Source of the DNA: Bacteroidota bacterium
GTDB taxonomy: Bacteria; Bacteroidota; Ignavibacteria; Ignavibacteriales; Melioribacteraceae
Direction: 5' to 3'
Length of the DNA: 12,047 nucleotides
Assembly: GCA_021786655.1 (NCBI GenBank)
Contig: JAJYMU010000160.1
Span: forward strand, 1-12,047
The notes beneath the pieces are model-generated. The model saw nothing but the letters and a program-made list of their open reading frames with translations, did not search any database and had not been told where the DNA came from. The position numbers were made by a program, and so were the translations under genes. Each line of letters starts with the position of its first letter. The first letter of the stretch is position 1. Shown in pieces: positions 6,038 through 12,047 of this stretch.

Positions 6038-7141
6038 TTATTTCACTTTAAATTCGATTCGCCGATTCATTGCCCTTCCATCCGCTGTTTTGTTATCGGC
6101 AACCGGATTAGCTTCGCCCATTCCAACAGCAGTAAGTCTTCCAGCAGAAACTCCTTTCGAAACGAGGTAAGATTTTACAGCATCGGCTCTCTTCTGCGAA
6201 AGTTTCTTATTATATTCTTTCGATCCAACATTGTCGGTATAACCTTGGATTTCAACGTTCATTCCCGGATTCCTTAGCAAAGTTTTTGCCGCGTCATAAA
6301 GAATAGGATAAGCTTCGCCTGAAAGCTTTGCACTATTAAGACCAAAATTGCAGCCGACCAAGACCCATTTTTCGCCACTTGCTGAAACCGGTTTTTCTAC
6401 CACAACTTCTTTTGTTACTTCTTTTGGAATGTGTCTCTTAATCATTTCTTCAATTCTGTCGTAGTCAACCGAAACTTTTTGCTCTCCAGAAATGCCTGAG
6501 TAGAGATTGCAATACTTTGACGGCTCACCTTTGTCCAAGTAATAATTGAAGCCAAGGTCAAAAGTTAAATATGATTTGTAAGGACCGCCGAATAGTCCTC
6601 CCAATGAAGGACCGTCAACTCCGTCAAATTTGTTATCTGCAACCGTATGATAGTTCAGTTCTGTTCGCAGTTTCCAGTCCTCATCCAATCTCCAATCAAT
6701 TCCCAAACCACCGTTGAACTGATAAGTAAAATAGCTGCTACTTAGAGTCTTATTAGGTCTGTTACTATCAAGCAAATAAAAGGTTGGTCCGATTCCAAAT
6801 GTCAAATAAGGTGTAACGGTCTCGCACGGGACAAAGAAATAAAGCAAATCAAAATTCCCGCTGAATGAATTGATACGCGAAGAAATTATCGGCGCTCCGT
6901 ACTTTCCCTCCAAACTAGAAAAACCGACTTGCATTCTTAAGCCAACGTGTTCAGAAAAATTTCTTTCGACACCAAGAAAACCGCCGAAGTTAGCATTTCC
7001 TGCGTAACTATAGCTATGATTAATAAGTCTCGGATAGCTCACTCCAAATAGAAGATTCCAGCTATCCTGTGGTGTTTGTGCGGAGGTAAGAGTTCCTAAC
7101 GCAAACAAAAAAACGAAAAATTGTAAATGGATTTTTTTCAT
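6038..7141 (-). CDS. OmpA-family outer-membrane protein (beta-barrel plus peptidoglycan-binding domain)
   Basis: A 367-residue protein starting MKKIHLQFF with a signal peptide ending at TSA (cleavage before QTPQDS). Residues about 27-205 alternate hydrophobic and polar residues with many aromatics and glycines, as in an eight-strand OmpA-like outer-membrane barrel. A charged linker with EEMIKRHIPKEVTKEVV follows. The C-terminal OmpA domain covers about 260-367: EIQGYTDNVGSKEYNKKLSQ holds the Asp (about 303) and the following QKRADAV holds the Arg (about 318) that contact diaminopimelate in this family, and it ends NRRIEFKVK. It should tether the outer membrane to peptidoglycan. A GTG three codons upstream is an alternative start; the ATG at 7141 gives a clean signal peptide. 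The gene is divergent from the tRNA-Pro gene, 65 nt away, and stops 9 nt from the MITE. No separate terminator is seen; the MITE itself could fold into one. Confidence 0.93.
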   Translation of the reverse strand: MKKIHLQFFVFLFALGTLTSAQTPQDSWNLLFGVSYPRLINHSYSYAGNANFGGFLGVERNFSEHVGLRMQVGFSSLEGKYGAPIISSRINSFSGNFDLLYFFVPCETVTPYLTFGIGPTFYLLDSNRPNKTLSSSYFTYQFNGGLGIDWRLDEDWKLRTELNYHTVADNKFDGVDGPSLGGLFGGPYKSYLTFDLGFNYYLDKGEPSKYCNLYSGISGEQKVSVDYDRIEEMIKRHIPKEVTKEVVVEKPVSASGEKWVLVGCNFGLNSAKLSGEAYPILYDAAKTLLRNPGMNVEIQGYTDNVGSKEYNKKLSQKRADAVKSYLVSKGVSAGRLTAVGMGEANPVADNKTADGRAMNRRIEFKVK

Positions 7142-7178
7142 GTTACCCACATTCTATGTTTTTGAAAAATAATTTCTT

Positions 7179-7186
7179 TATGTTTG
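7179..7186 (+). promoter_or_regulatory. Predicted -7 element for the tRNA-Pro gene
   Basis: TATGTTTG matches TAnnTTTG and ends 20 nt before the tRNA. A TTTTTG at 7159-7164 could be the -33 element, but the 14-nt spacing is shorter than usual. Confidence 0.4.
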
Positions 7187-7206
7187 CACTGCACTTTACT
7201 TGAAAT

Positions 7207-7281
7207 CGGGGTGTAGCGCAGCCCGGTTAGCGCGCTTCGTTCGGGACGAAGAGGTCGGGAGTTCGAATCTCCCCACCCCGA
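7207..7281 (+). tRNA. tRNA-Pro (anticodon CGG)
   Basis: All arms fold perfectly: acceptor CGGGGTG/CACCCCG, D arm GCGC/GCGC with a GG-containing loop, anticodon stem CTTCG/CGAAG with loop TTCGGGA (anticodon CGG at 7242-7244), variable loop AGGTC, and T arm GGGAG/CTCCC with loop TTCGAAT. The C1-G72 pair and discriminator A73 are normal for bacterial tRNA-Pro. CCA is not encoded; the next bases are CAATG, and ATG is the start of the nuclease gene. It reads CCG codons. It is the intact upstream copy; its 3' half recurs in altered form at 7525-7612. Confidence 0.97.
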
Positions 7282-7608
7282 CAATGAGTTCTTTCTTTAC
7301 GTACATATTATTTAGTAACTCAAAAAACAAATTTTACGTTGGAAGTACAAACGATCTCCAGCGTAGATTACTTGAACATAATTCCAAACACACAAAATCT
7401 ACTAAATTTGGTGTTCCTTGGGAACTAATTTATTTCAAAGAATCTGATACTAAATCTAATGCTACTTGCTTAGAATCAATAATCAAAAAAAGAGGGATCA
7501 AACGTTATTTATTAGATCATTCAAAGTCCGCTTAGCGCGTGGCGCCTTTGGCGCCAAGGTCGGGAGTTCTTCAGAAGGAATCCCTTCGGGAGAATCTCCC
7601 CACCCCGA
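7282..7608 (+). mobile_element. Putative tRNA-targeting GIY-YIG cassette
   Basis: The unit runs from just after the intact tRNA-Pro to the end of the altered tRNA 3' copy, and it contains one GIY-YIG ORF. The 3' ends of the two tRNA copies are exactly 327 nt apart (A at 7281 and A at 7608). They share AATCTCCCCACCCCGACAAT, and the match runs 7-8 nt beyond the tRNA end (ACAATGAGT against ACAATAAGT). The structure looks like insertion into a tRNA gene that keeps one copy functional and leaves a second behind. No transposase or integrase is present, so mobility would depend on the nuclease or on helper enzymes. A plain tandem duplication followed by decay is the alternative. Confidence 0.45.
7284..7535 (+). 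CDS. Minimal GIY-YIG domain endonuclease
   Basis: An 83-residue protein made of a single GIY-YIG domain, the fold found in UvrC, homing endonucleases and many small stand-alone nucleases. The signature is TYILFS (6-11, the GIY strand), FYVGST (17-22, the YIG strand with YVG), DLQRRLLEHN (24-33, with the conserved Arg and HN), WELIYFKE (46-53) and the helix TCLESIIKKR (61-70), where Glu64 is in the position of the metal-binding Glu. It therefore looks catalytically complete. The ATG lies 2 nt after the tRNA discriminator base with no ribosome binding site, so it may be translated from a nearly leaderless RNA released by tRNA 3' processing. The frame is open back through the tRNA to 7200, but a start inside the tRNA is unlikely. 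The stop TAG and the last few codons lie in the tRNA-derived tail. I infer a role in the spread or maintenance of this tRNA-associated unit. Confidence 0.82.
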   Translation: MSSFFTYILFSNSKNKFYVGSTNDLQRRLLEHNSKHTKSTKFGVPWELIYFKESDTKSNATCLESIIKKRGIKRYLLDHSKSA

Positions 7609-7612
7609 CAAT
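7525..7612 (+). repeat. tRNA-Pro-derived tail with replaced anticodon arm and expanded T loop
   Basis: It aligns base by base with tRNA-Pro from the D loop to 4 nt past the tRNA 3' end, but is rebuilt. The D-region AGTCCGCTTAGCGCG matches 7220-7234 at 13 of 15. The 17-nt anticodon arm is replaced by a 17-nt perfect hairpin (7540-7556, TGGCGCC TTT GGCGCCA). AGGTCGGGAGTTC (7557-7569) is identical to the tRNA. A 22-nt insertion (7570-7591) expands the T loop and creates two further hairpins: GGGAGTTC pairing with GGAATCCC (one mismatch, one wobble), and TCCC TTC GGGA. AATCTCCCCACCCCGACAAT (7593-7612) is again identical. The 5' acceptor strand and 5' D strand are missing, so it cannot be a tRNA. 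It may be the displaced end of the target gene, reused as a structured cassette end. Confidence 0.85.
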
Positions 7613-7677
7613 AAGTAAATCCTTCTTAAATAACCTATATAAAAAGATCACTAATGTCAAAAATATCTAATGAAATC

Positions 7678-7702
7678 AAAGAAATTGAGTTAAAATTTCT
7701 TT
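7678..7702 (+). terminator. Weak A/T-rich hairpin, possible terminator of the tRNA-nuclease unit
   Basis: AAAGAAATT and AATTTCTTT form a 9-bp stem with a 7-nt loop, followed by TT. The stem is mostly A-T pairs. It is the only hairpin between the tRNA-like tail and yajQ, and the rest of 7613-7778 shows nothing else convincing. Confidence 0.25.
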
Positions 7703-7778
7703 TTACTAGCCTACACAATCTTTATTTTTTCGCTAAAATATAACTTTATTAATTAACTTTAACATAAACAGGCAAAAC

Positions 7779-8276
7779 ATGGCAGCAAATCATTCATTCG
7801 ATATTGTTTCTGAGATCGATTTTCAGGAAGCAGATAACGCCATCAATCAAGCTATCAAAGAAATTCAACAGAGATACGATTTGAAAGAATCTCACACGGA
7901 AATCTTTTTGAACAAGAAAGACAAACAGATTTCCATTAACACAAAAGATGAGTATTCTCGAAAACAATCTATCGATATTCTTCAAACAAAATTTATTAAG
8001 AGAGGTATCTCAATTAAAGCTTTGAAAGTGATGGAGCCTGAGCCTGCAGCCAACGGAAGATTAAAACAAACTATAAATCTTCAGGACGGTATTTCTAAAG
8101 AAAATGCGAAGCTTGTTACAAAATTAATAAAGGATAGCAAACTTAAAGTGAATGCTCAAATACAAGATGAACAAGTTAGAGTGCAAGCATCAAAAATTGA
8201 TGATCTCCAGGCTATAATAAAACTAGTTAAAGAAGCCGATCTTGACTTTCCGGTTCAGTTTACAAACTACAAATAA
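7779..8276 (+). CDS. yajQ: YajQ family nucleotide-binding protein
   Basis: A 165-residue cytosolic protein of the YajQ/UPF0234 family, near the usual length of about 163. The opening SFDIVSEIDFQEADNAINQA, the YDLKES segment at 33-38, SRKQSIDIL with KRGIS, and the ending LDFPVQFTNYK are family hallmarks. The two halves each have an alpha/beta ferredoxin-like pattern. Family members bind nucleotides, including cyclic di-GMP in Xanthomonas and some other bacteria, and link it to transcription; others are implicated in RNA or tRNA binding. Which applies here cannot be told from sequence. The ATG at 7779 is preceded by a weak CAGGC. The gene stands alone, ends in a bidirectional terminator, and converges with the TonB receptor gene. 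No cyclic di-GMP enzyme lies in the window. Confidence 0.95.
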   Translation: MAANHSFDIVSEIDFQEADNAINQAIKEIQQRYDLKESHTEIFLNKKDKQISINTKDEYSRKQSIDILQTKFIKRGISIKALKVMEPEPAANGRLKQTINLQDGISKENAKLVTKLIKDSKLKVNAQIQDEQVRVQASKIDDLQAIIKLVKEADLDFPVQFTNYK

Positions 8277-8291
8277 TTTCTGCGCATAAAA

Positions 8292-8322
8292 AAAGAGTCC
8301 CGAGACAAAATCGGGACTCTTT
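8292..8322. terminator. Bidirectional terminator between yajQ and the TonB receptor gene
   Basis: A 12-bp perfect stem (AAAGAGTCCCGA / TCGGGACTCTTT) with a 7-nt loop lies 15 nt after the yajQ stop and 23 nt after the receptor stop. On the minus strand the stem runs into a run of at least seven T residues; on the plus strand it is followed by TTTCATTTC. Confidence 0.9.
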
Positions 8323-8345
8323 CATTTCAACATAAGAAAAAAGTA

Positions 8346-11300
8346 TTAGAAAGAATATCTAACACCTAATTGCATTTGCCAGCGTGAAGACAAGTCTGAA
8401 TAACTCCACGGAACATTAGTTTTTGGTTTGTTAAAGCTGTAAACAGGGGTATTTGCTTTTCCATTATATTTTATCATACCTTGAAAATATACAATGTTAT
8501 AAGTGTCATATCCAACGTCATAAACTTGACCCCAACTTGGATTCAAAAGATTGAGGACGTTTTGAATATCAAGTGTTACCTGGAATGCACCAAGACCCCA
8601 GAGATCCGGAATGTCTTGTGCAACATGCAAATCAAGATAATCTCTCCAAGGAACGTGACCACCGTTTCTTTCAGCAATGCTGCCGCGGTTCTGGCTCAAG
8701 TAATCATTATTCTGAATGAAAGCATCAAGGTCAGCATAAGTTGTACCGGACTTTGTCGCAGGCACAAATTGATTATTTGAAATTGAACCAAGAAGAATTT
8801 CGCTGCTGTTTCTTGGAATGTAGAACAAATCATTTCCACCGAAACCATCATTATTCAAGTTAGATCGGAAACTAGCAGATATTGTAAAGGAGAATGGAGA
8901 ACCAGTCTGACCATTGTAGAATAATGTAATTGCAGTTGGCGCATTCTTAAAGAATTCCCAGGTGAATGTAACTGACGCATATAATCTGTTGCGGATTTCC
9001 CAATCGGAAGTTGACAATGGTGGAGAATTAGGATCGCCACTTATTGCCGAATAAGCCATTTGAGAACGTGCTTGAGAAGAAGTTACACTATTACGATCAA
9101 ACGACCTTCCATAAGTGTAACCTGCATTGATCGAGAATCCTCTTGCAACGTTTCTTTGAACTTGAAATACCAAATTATATTGATAACCGTCGCTGGAATT
9201 ATACAAATACATAATATCATTGAAGTTATTGTTATAGCTGTTTGTTCCGCCGTAAATTGGACGACCGTCTTTACCGCTTCCAAGCTGGGCAACATATCCG
9301 GTCACAGGCAAAATATTAAGTTTTTTGTATAGTAAATCATTGATCGATTGTGAATAAAGAACTTCTGCGGTACCAACAAATCCAATCGGTAGTTCTTGAT
9401 CGACACCCAAATTGAATCTTAAGAGTTGTGGCATTTTCAAATTTGGATCGGATAAGTCGATTTCTGATTTTACGGTTGGCGCGCCTAAAGCTTTATTTAT
9501 ATCTCTTGGATCACCAGGCAAATATTGATTATTCGGATCTGCAACGAATGGCAATGTTTTGCCATATGCGCTAACTTCTGCGGTCATTAAACCGGTATTT
9601 CCGTATTGGTTGGAAATCCAAACATAAGCCGGACGGCCTGTGAAAATACCAACACCGCCTCTAACCTGTGTCGATCTGTCACCGGAGACATCCCAGTTGA
9701 ATCCTACTCTTGGCGACCACAAAATATTTCCAGAAGGAGCTACATCTGTTCTATACCCAGGCAAATATTTTGCAACAGAATCGTTTCTTGCTGGTGGTGT
9801 TGGAAATGTAGGAATGTCAACACGCAAACCATAAGTCAACTTTAATTGTGGGAGTACTGTCCATTCATCCTGAATATAGAAACCAAATTGAGCAACGCTA
9901 AATTTAGCTGCTGGTTGTGGATCGCTGGTTCTTGAGTAATCATGCCAATAAGCTGATACTTTATCATTCTGGAAATCTGCTAAACTATTATATTGGTAAG
10001 AACCCAAGAAGTTTCTGATAAACAAGTTTCTAAATTTGAAAAATTCATTATGTGTACCAACTGTAATGGCATGATTTCCAGTGTAATAAGAAAAGTTGTC
10101 TGTGAATTCGATAATATCCTGATCCAACTGATTGGCTCCGGAATACTGATCGAATCCGGCAGTCATTGTAAATGTACCGAATAATTCTCTAACTGATACT
10201 AACGGACTTAAAGCACCAGTATTGGTTCTATGATCACGAATTGTTGTGTAACCAAGAATTAATTCATTTGAAATGTTATTACCAAAACGGCTGTTAAGTC
10301 TAAGAACTGTCGAATTCGTTTTGCTGTTCATTCTGTAATTGTATGAATCGAAACTCATGCTTGAAGTACCTCTTCCACCCAAATTATCTCGATAAGCATC
10401 AACATAGTTGTTCGTAAGAGAAAGTTGATGGTTCTCTGAAAGGTTGTAATCAAATCTTAACAATAATTTTTTACTTGGCTGTTGGGAATTGAATACGTCA
10501 TAACTGCCAGGATTTGCCATTCCTTTTGCGATCATTATACTCTTGAATTGATCAACTAAAGCCTGCAACTGAGCAGGCGTGTTATTTCCAAAACCTATTT
10601 GTAAAGAAGTGTTGTATTGTGGTCTTGTTTCAGTTGTTATTTCGCCGTTTACAAAGAAGAAAAGTTTATCCTTCATTATTGGACCGCCTAATCGGAATCC
10701 ATACTGGTAATTTGTGAAATCAGCAACCTTCTGATCTTGACCGGTATTCGCGTTTCTTTTTCCAATAAAGTTTTGATTTCTTCCATACAGAAATGCTGAA
10801 CCGCTATATTTATTTGTACCGGAACGGGTAATTGCATTTATACCGCCGCCGGTAAATCCGCCGTACCTAACATCATAAGGCGCAACAACTACTTGAAACT
10901 CTCTAATAGCATCCAAACTAATTGGGTTTGTACCGGCTGTACCGCCCGGCGAACCTGATGAACCAAGACCAAACAAATCATTGTATTGAGCACCGTCAAT
11001 TTGAATGTTGTTAAATCTGCTTGTTCTACCCGCAGCTTGCAAATTCAATCCTGAGAACAAAGGAGAAAGTTTTGCAAAGCTCGAAAAACTTCTGCTGATA
11101 GTTGGAATTTCTTCTATCTGTTTCAAAGAAACGTTTTGAGCAGCTCCAGTTCTTGATTGAGAAATAATTGCGCCTCGTTCACCAGTTACTGTTACACCTG
11201 AAAGCTGAACAGCTTCTTCTGGCAACTTGAAATTAATCATTAAGTTTTGTCCTAATGCAAGACTGAAACCTTCCTCAACTTGAGATGTGTAACCTACAAA

Positions 11301-11558
11301 CGAAACAGTAACCTTGTACGGACCGCCGGTACGCAAACCAGCTAGGTTGTATTTTCCGTCGTTACGAGAAGTTGTTCCGTATTGTGTTCCGGAAGGAACA
11401 TTCACAGCGATTATATTAGCACCAGGCAATGCGTTTCCGTTCTGATCAACAACAGTACCATTTATTGATGCTGATGTTGTTTGAGCAAAAATTGACTGAT
11501 AGCTAAACAATGCGACAATGAACAGGAATAAAGAAATCAATTGTTTAACTCTACTCAT
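8346..11558 (-). CDS. Large Oar-like TonB-dependent outer-membrane receptor
   Basis: A 1070-residue outer-membrane protein. The signal peptide ends at IFA (cleavage before QTTSAS). A carboxypeptidase-regulatory-like beta domain spans about 31-115 (GTVVDQNGNALPGANI ... DGKYNLAGL ... VSFVGYTSQ). The plug domain spans about 128-245 (NNIQIDGAQYNDLF, then IREFQVVVAPYDVRYGGFTGG and GINAITRSGTN). From about 250 the chain is a 22-strand-type barrel rich in alternating aromatic strands, with GFYIQDEWTVLPQLKLTYGL in the middle and a C-terminal LGVRYSF whose final Phe fits outer-membrane assembly signals. The order and spacing resemble Oar-type receptors, not SusC, and there is no SusD gene alongside. 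Import or export of large ligands powered by TonB is likely; the ligand is unknown. The ATG at 11558 has AAGGAG 6 nt upstream. It is a single-gene unit. Confidence 0.94.
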   Translation of the reverse strand: MSRVKQLISLFLFIVALFSYQSIFAQTTSASINGTVVDQNGNALPGANIIAVNVPSGTQYGTTSRNDGKYNLAGLRTGGPYKVTVSFVGYTSQVEEGFSLALGQNLMINFKLPEEAVQLSGVTVTGERGAIISQSRTGAAQNVSLKQIEEIPTISRSFSSFAKLSPLFSGLNLQAAGRTSRFNNIQIDGAQYNDLFGLGSSGSPGGTAGTNPISLDAIREFQVVVAPYDVRYGGFTGGGINAITRSGTNKYSGSAFLYGRNQNFIGKRNANTGQDQKVADFTNYQYGFRLGGPIMKDKLFFFVNGEITTETRPQYNTSLQIGFGNNTPAQLQALVDQFKSIMIAKGMANPGSYDVFNSQQPSKKLLLRFDYNLSENHQLSLTNNYVDAYRDNLGGRGTSSMSFDSYNYRMNSKTNSTVLRLNSRFGNNISNELILGYTTIRDHRTNTGALSPLVSVRELFGTFTMTAGFDQYSGANQLDQDIIEFTDNFSYYTGNHAITVGTHNEFFKFRNLFIRNFLGSYQYNSLADFQNDKVSAYWHDYSRTSDPQPAAKFSVAQFGFYIQDEWTVLPQLKLTYGLRVDIPTFPTPPARNDSVAKYLPGYRTDVAPSGNILWSPRVGFNWDVSGDRSTQVRGGVGIFTGRPAYVWISNQYGNTGLMTAEVSAYGKTLPFVADPNNQYLPGDPRDINKALGAPTVKSEIDLSDPNLKMPQLLRFNLGVDQELPIGFVGTAEVLYSQSINDLLYKKLNILPVTGYVAQLGSGKDGRPIYGGTNSYNNNFNDIMYLYNSSDGYQYNLVFQVQRNVARGFSINAGYTYGRSFDRNSVTSSQARSQMAYSAISGDPNSPPLSTSDWEIRNRLYASVTFTWEFFKNAPTAITLFYNGQTGSPFSFTISASFRSNLNNDGFGGNDLFYIPRNSSEILLGSISNNQFVPATKSGTTYADLDAFIQNNDYLSQNRGSIAERNGGHVPWRDYLDLHVAQDIPDLWGLGAFQVTLDIQNVLNLLNPSWGQVYDVGYDTYNIVYFQGMIKYNGKANTPVYSFNKPKTNVPWSYSDLSSRWQMQLGVRYSF

Positions 11559-11932
11559 ACTTCACTCCTTGATAGATTGATGAATTATTAATTAAAATGG
11601 ATTGATTCTTCGATAAAAACATGATGTGATTTCTGCTAACCACTCATTTCTCATAATTTTTGAGACGAAAAGCTCTTTTCATATATTACCAATCACCGGA
11701 CTTGCTCGTATGATTGGAGAATTTTATTTGCACTATGAAGATATGAAAATCTATGAAATGTCAAAAGAAGTTTTATATTATTTTAACGTTAAGAAGCAGA
11801 AAAAATTATTGATATTTAAACTAAGATTTCCATCAATCTCAAACCATTTTTCCGCCGCCCGATATCTTAACAACCTCTTAACACCAACATTGTTATATTT
11901 GCAACCAACTCAAATAAAACGTTAGGTTTTCT
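11559..11932. other. Divergent intergenic region, no gene seen
   Basis: 374 nt between the TonB receptor gene (leftward) and the phosphodiesterase-like gene (rightward), A/T-rich. It holds the receptor ribosome binding site AAGGAG (11565-11570), a short palindrome GAAAAG CT CTTTTC (11667-11680), and a -7-like TATATTTG (11894-11901). A 99-codon open frame here starts at a GTG, has no ribosome binding site and no recognisable domain, so I do not call it a gene. No clear promoter is visible for the receptor gene. Confidence 0.7.
11894..11901 (+). promoter_or_regulatory. Predicted -7 element of the phosphodiesterase-like gene
   Basis: TATATTTG matches TAnnTTTG and lies 31 nt before the ATG at 11933. 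No TTTG is found at the expected upstream distance, so the call rests on one element. Confidence 0.35.
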
Positions 11933-12047
11933 ATGAAGAAACTCTCATTTCTTTTTCTTTGCATTTTTTATTTAGGTATTGGATTCGCTGCACCAAAACC
12001 ATATGTAATATTGATTTCCTTCGATGCTTTCCGGTGGGATTATTTAA
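11933..12047 (+). CDS. Secreted nucleotide pyrophosphatase/phosphodiesterase-like protein, N-terminal fragment
   Basis: Only 38 codons are in the window. A signal peptide (MKKLSFLFLCIFYLGIGFA, cleavage before APKP) is followed by PYVILISFDAFRWDYL. This is the opening strand and first metal-binding motif of the type I phosphodiesterase/nucleotide pyrophosphatase (NPP) branch of the alkaline phosphatase superfamily, where the Asp of FDGFR binds zinc. The glycine usual in that motif is Ala here. The nucleophile Thr and the other metal ligands would lie beyond the edge, so activity and substrate cannot be judged. The product would be periplasmic or exported and would act on phosphodiester or pyrophosphate bonds. 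It is transcribed away from the TonB receptor gene. Confidence 0.82.
   Translation, partial: MKKLSFLFLCIFYLGIGFAAPKPYVILISFDAFRWDYL

Noticed and set aside
7525..7612. Second functional tRNA-Pro gene
   Set aside because: It lacks the 5' acceptor strand, has no usable anticodon loop and has a 22-nt insertion in the T loop.
7525..7612. CRISPR array
   Set aside because: Only two unequal copies of a tRNA segment exist, with a coding gene between them and no repeated spacer pattern.
7654..7743. 29-codon plus-strand open frame between the tRNA-like tail and yajQ
   Set aside because: It is A/T-rich, lacks a ribosome binding site and shows no recognisable feature.
9060..9332. Open frames on both strands inside the TonB receptor gene
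   Set aside because: They are alternative frames of a continuous 1070-codon gene with signal peptide, plug and barrel.
11626..11925. 99-codon plus-strand open frame in the divergent intergenic region
   Set aside because: It starts at GTG without a ribosome binding site, shows no domain or signal peptide, and its end lies in the likely promoter of the next gene.

Overview
The window looks like chromosomal DNA from the Bacteroidota/Ignavibacteria side of the FCB group. The cues are low G+C, a very large Oar-like TonB-dependent receptor, a DUF4783-like exported protein, many exported and lipid-anchored proteins, and -33/-7 promoter sequences of the TTTG ... TAnnTTTG kind used in Bacteroidota. 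This placement is inferred from gene content; no marker gene in the window proves it.

Layout. From the left edge to about 7.15 kb everything is on the minus strand. Reading in the direction of transcription (right to left): an OmpA-type outer-membrane protein; a small MITE-like inverted-repeat insertion; a pyrimidine operon pyrR-pyrB-pyrC with its own promoter and a structured leader; a lipoprotein with a fibronectin type III domain; a terminator; a small exported DUF4783-like protein; and a polytopic sensor-like membrane protein that runs off the left edge. Next, on the plus strand, come a tRNA-Pro(CGG) gene, a tiny GIY-YIG nuclease gene starting two bases after it, a rearranged copy of the tRNA 3' half, and yajQ. 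A bidirectional terminator separates yajQ from a convergent 1070-residue TonB-dependent receptor gene on the minus strand. At the right edge a secreted nucleotide pyrophosphatase/phosphodiesterase-like gene starts on the plus strand and is cut off.

How the parts work together. pyrB and pyrC encode the second and third steps of de novo UMP synthesis (aspartate carbamoyltransferase and dihydroorotase). pyrR, first in the operon, encodes a UMP/PRPP-sensing RNA-binding regulator. The leader of that operon holds a hairpin with a CNGNGA hexaloop, the hallmark of PyrR binding sites. Downstream of it is a strong intrinsic terminator whose 3' arm contains the pyrR ribosome binding site. The whole operon therefore appears to be autoregulated at the RNA level.

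The most unusual segment is 7207-7612. A GIY-YIG ORF sits directly on the 3' end of tRNA-Pro and is followed by a tRNA-derived tail. In that tail the anticodon arm is replaced by a perfect hairpin of the same length (17 nt), and 22 nt of hairpin-rich sequence is inserted in the T loop. It looks like a minimal mobile cassette that targets a tRNA 3' end and carries its own structured end.
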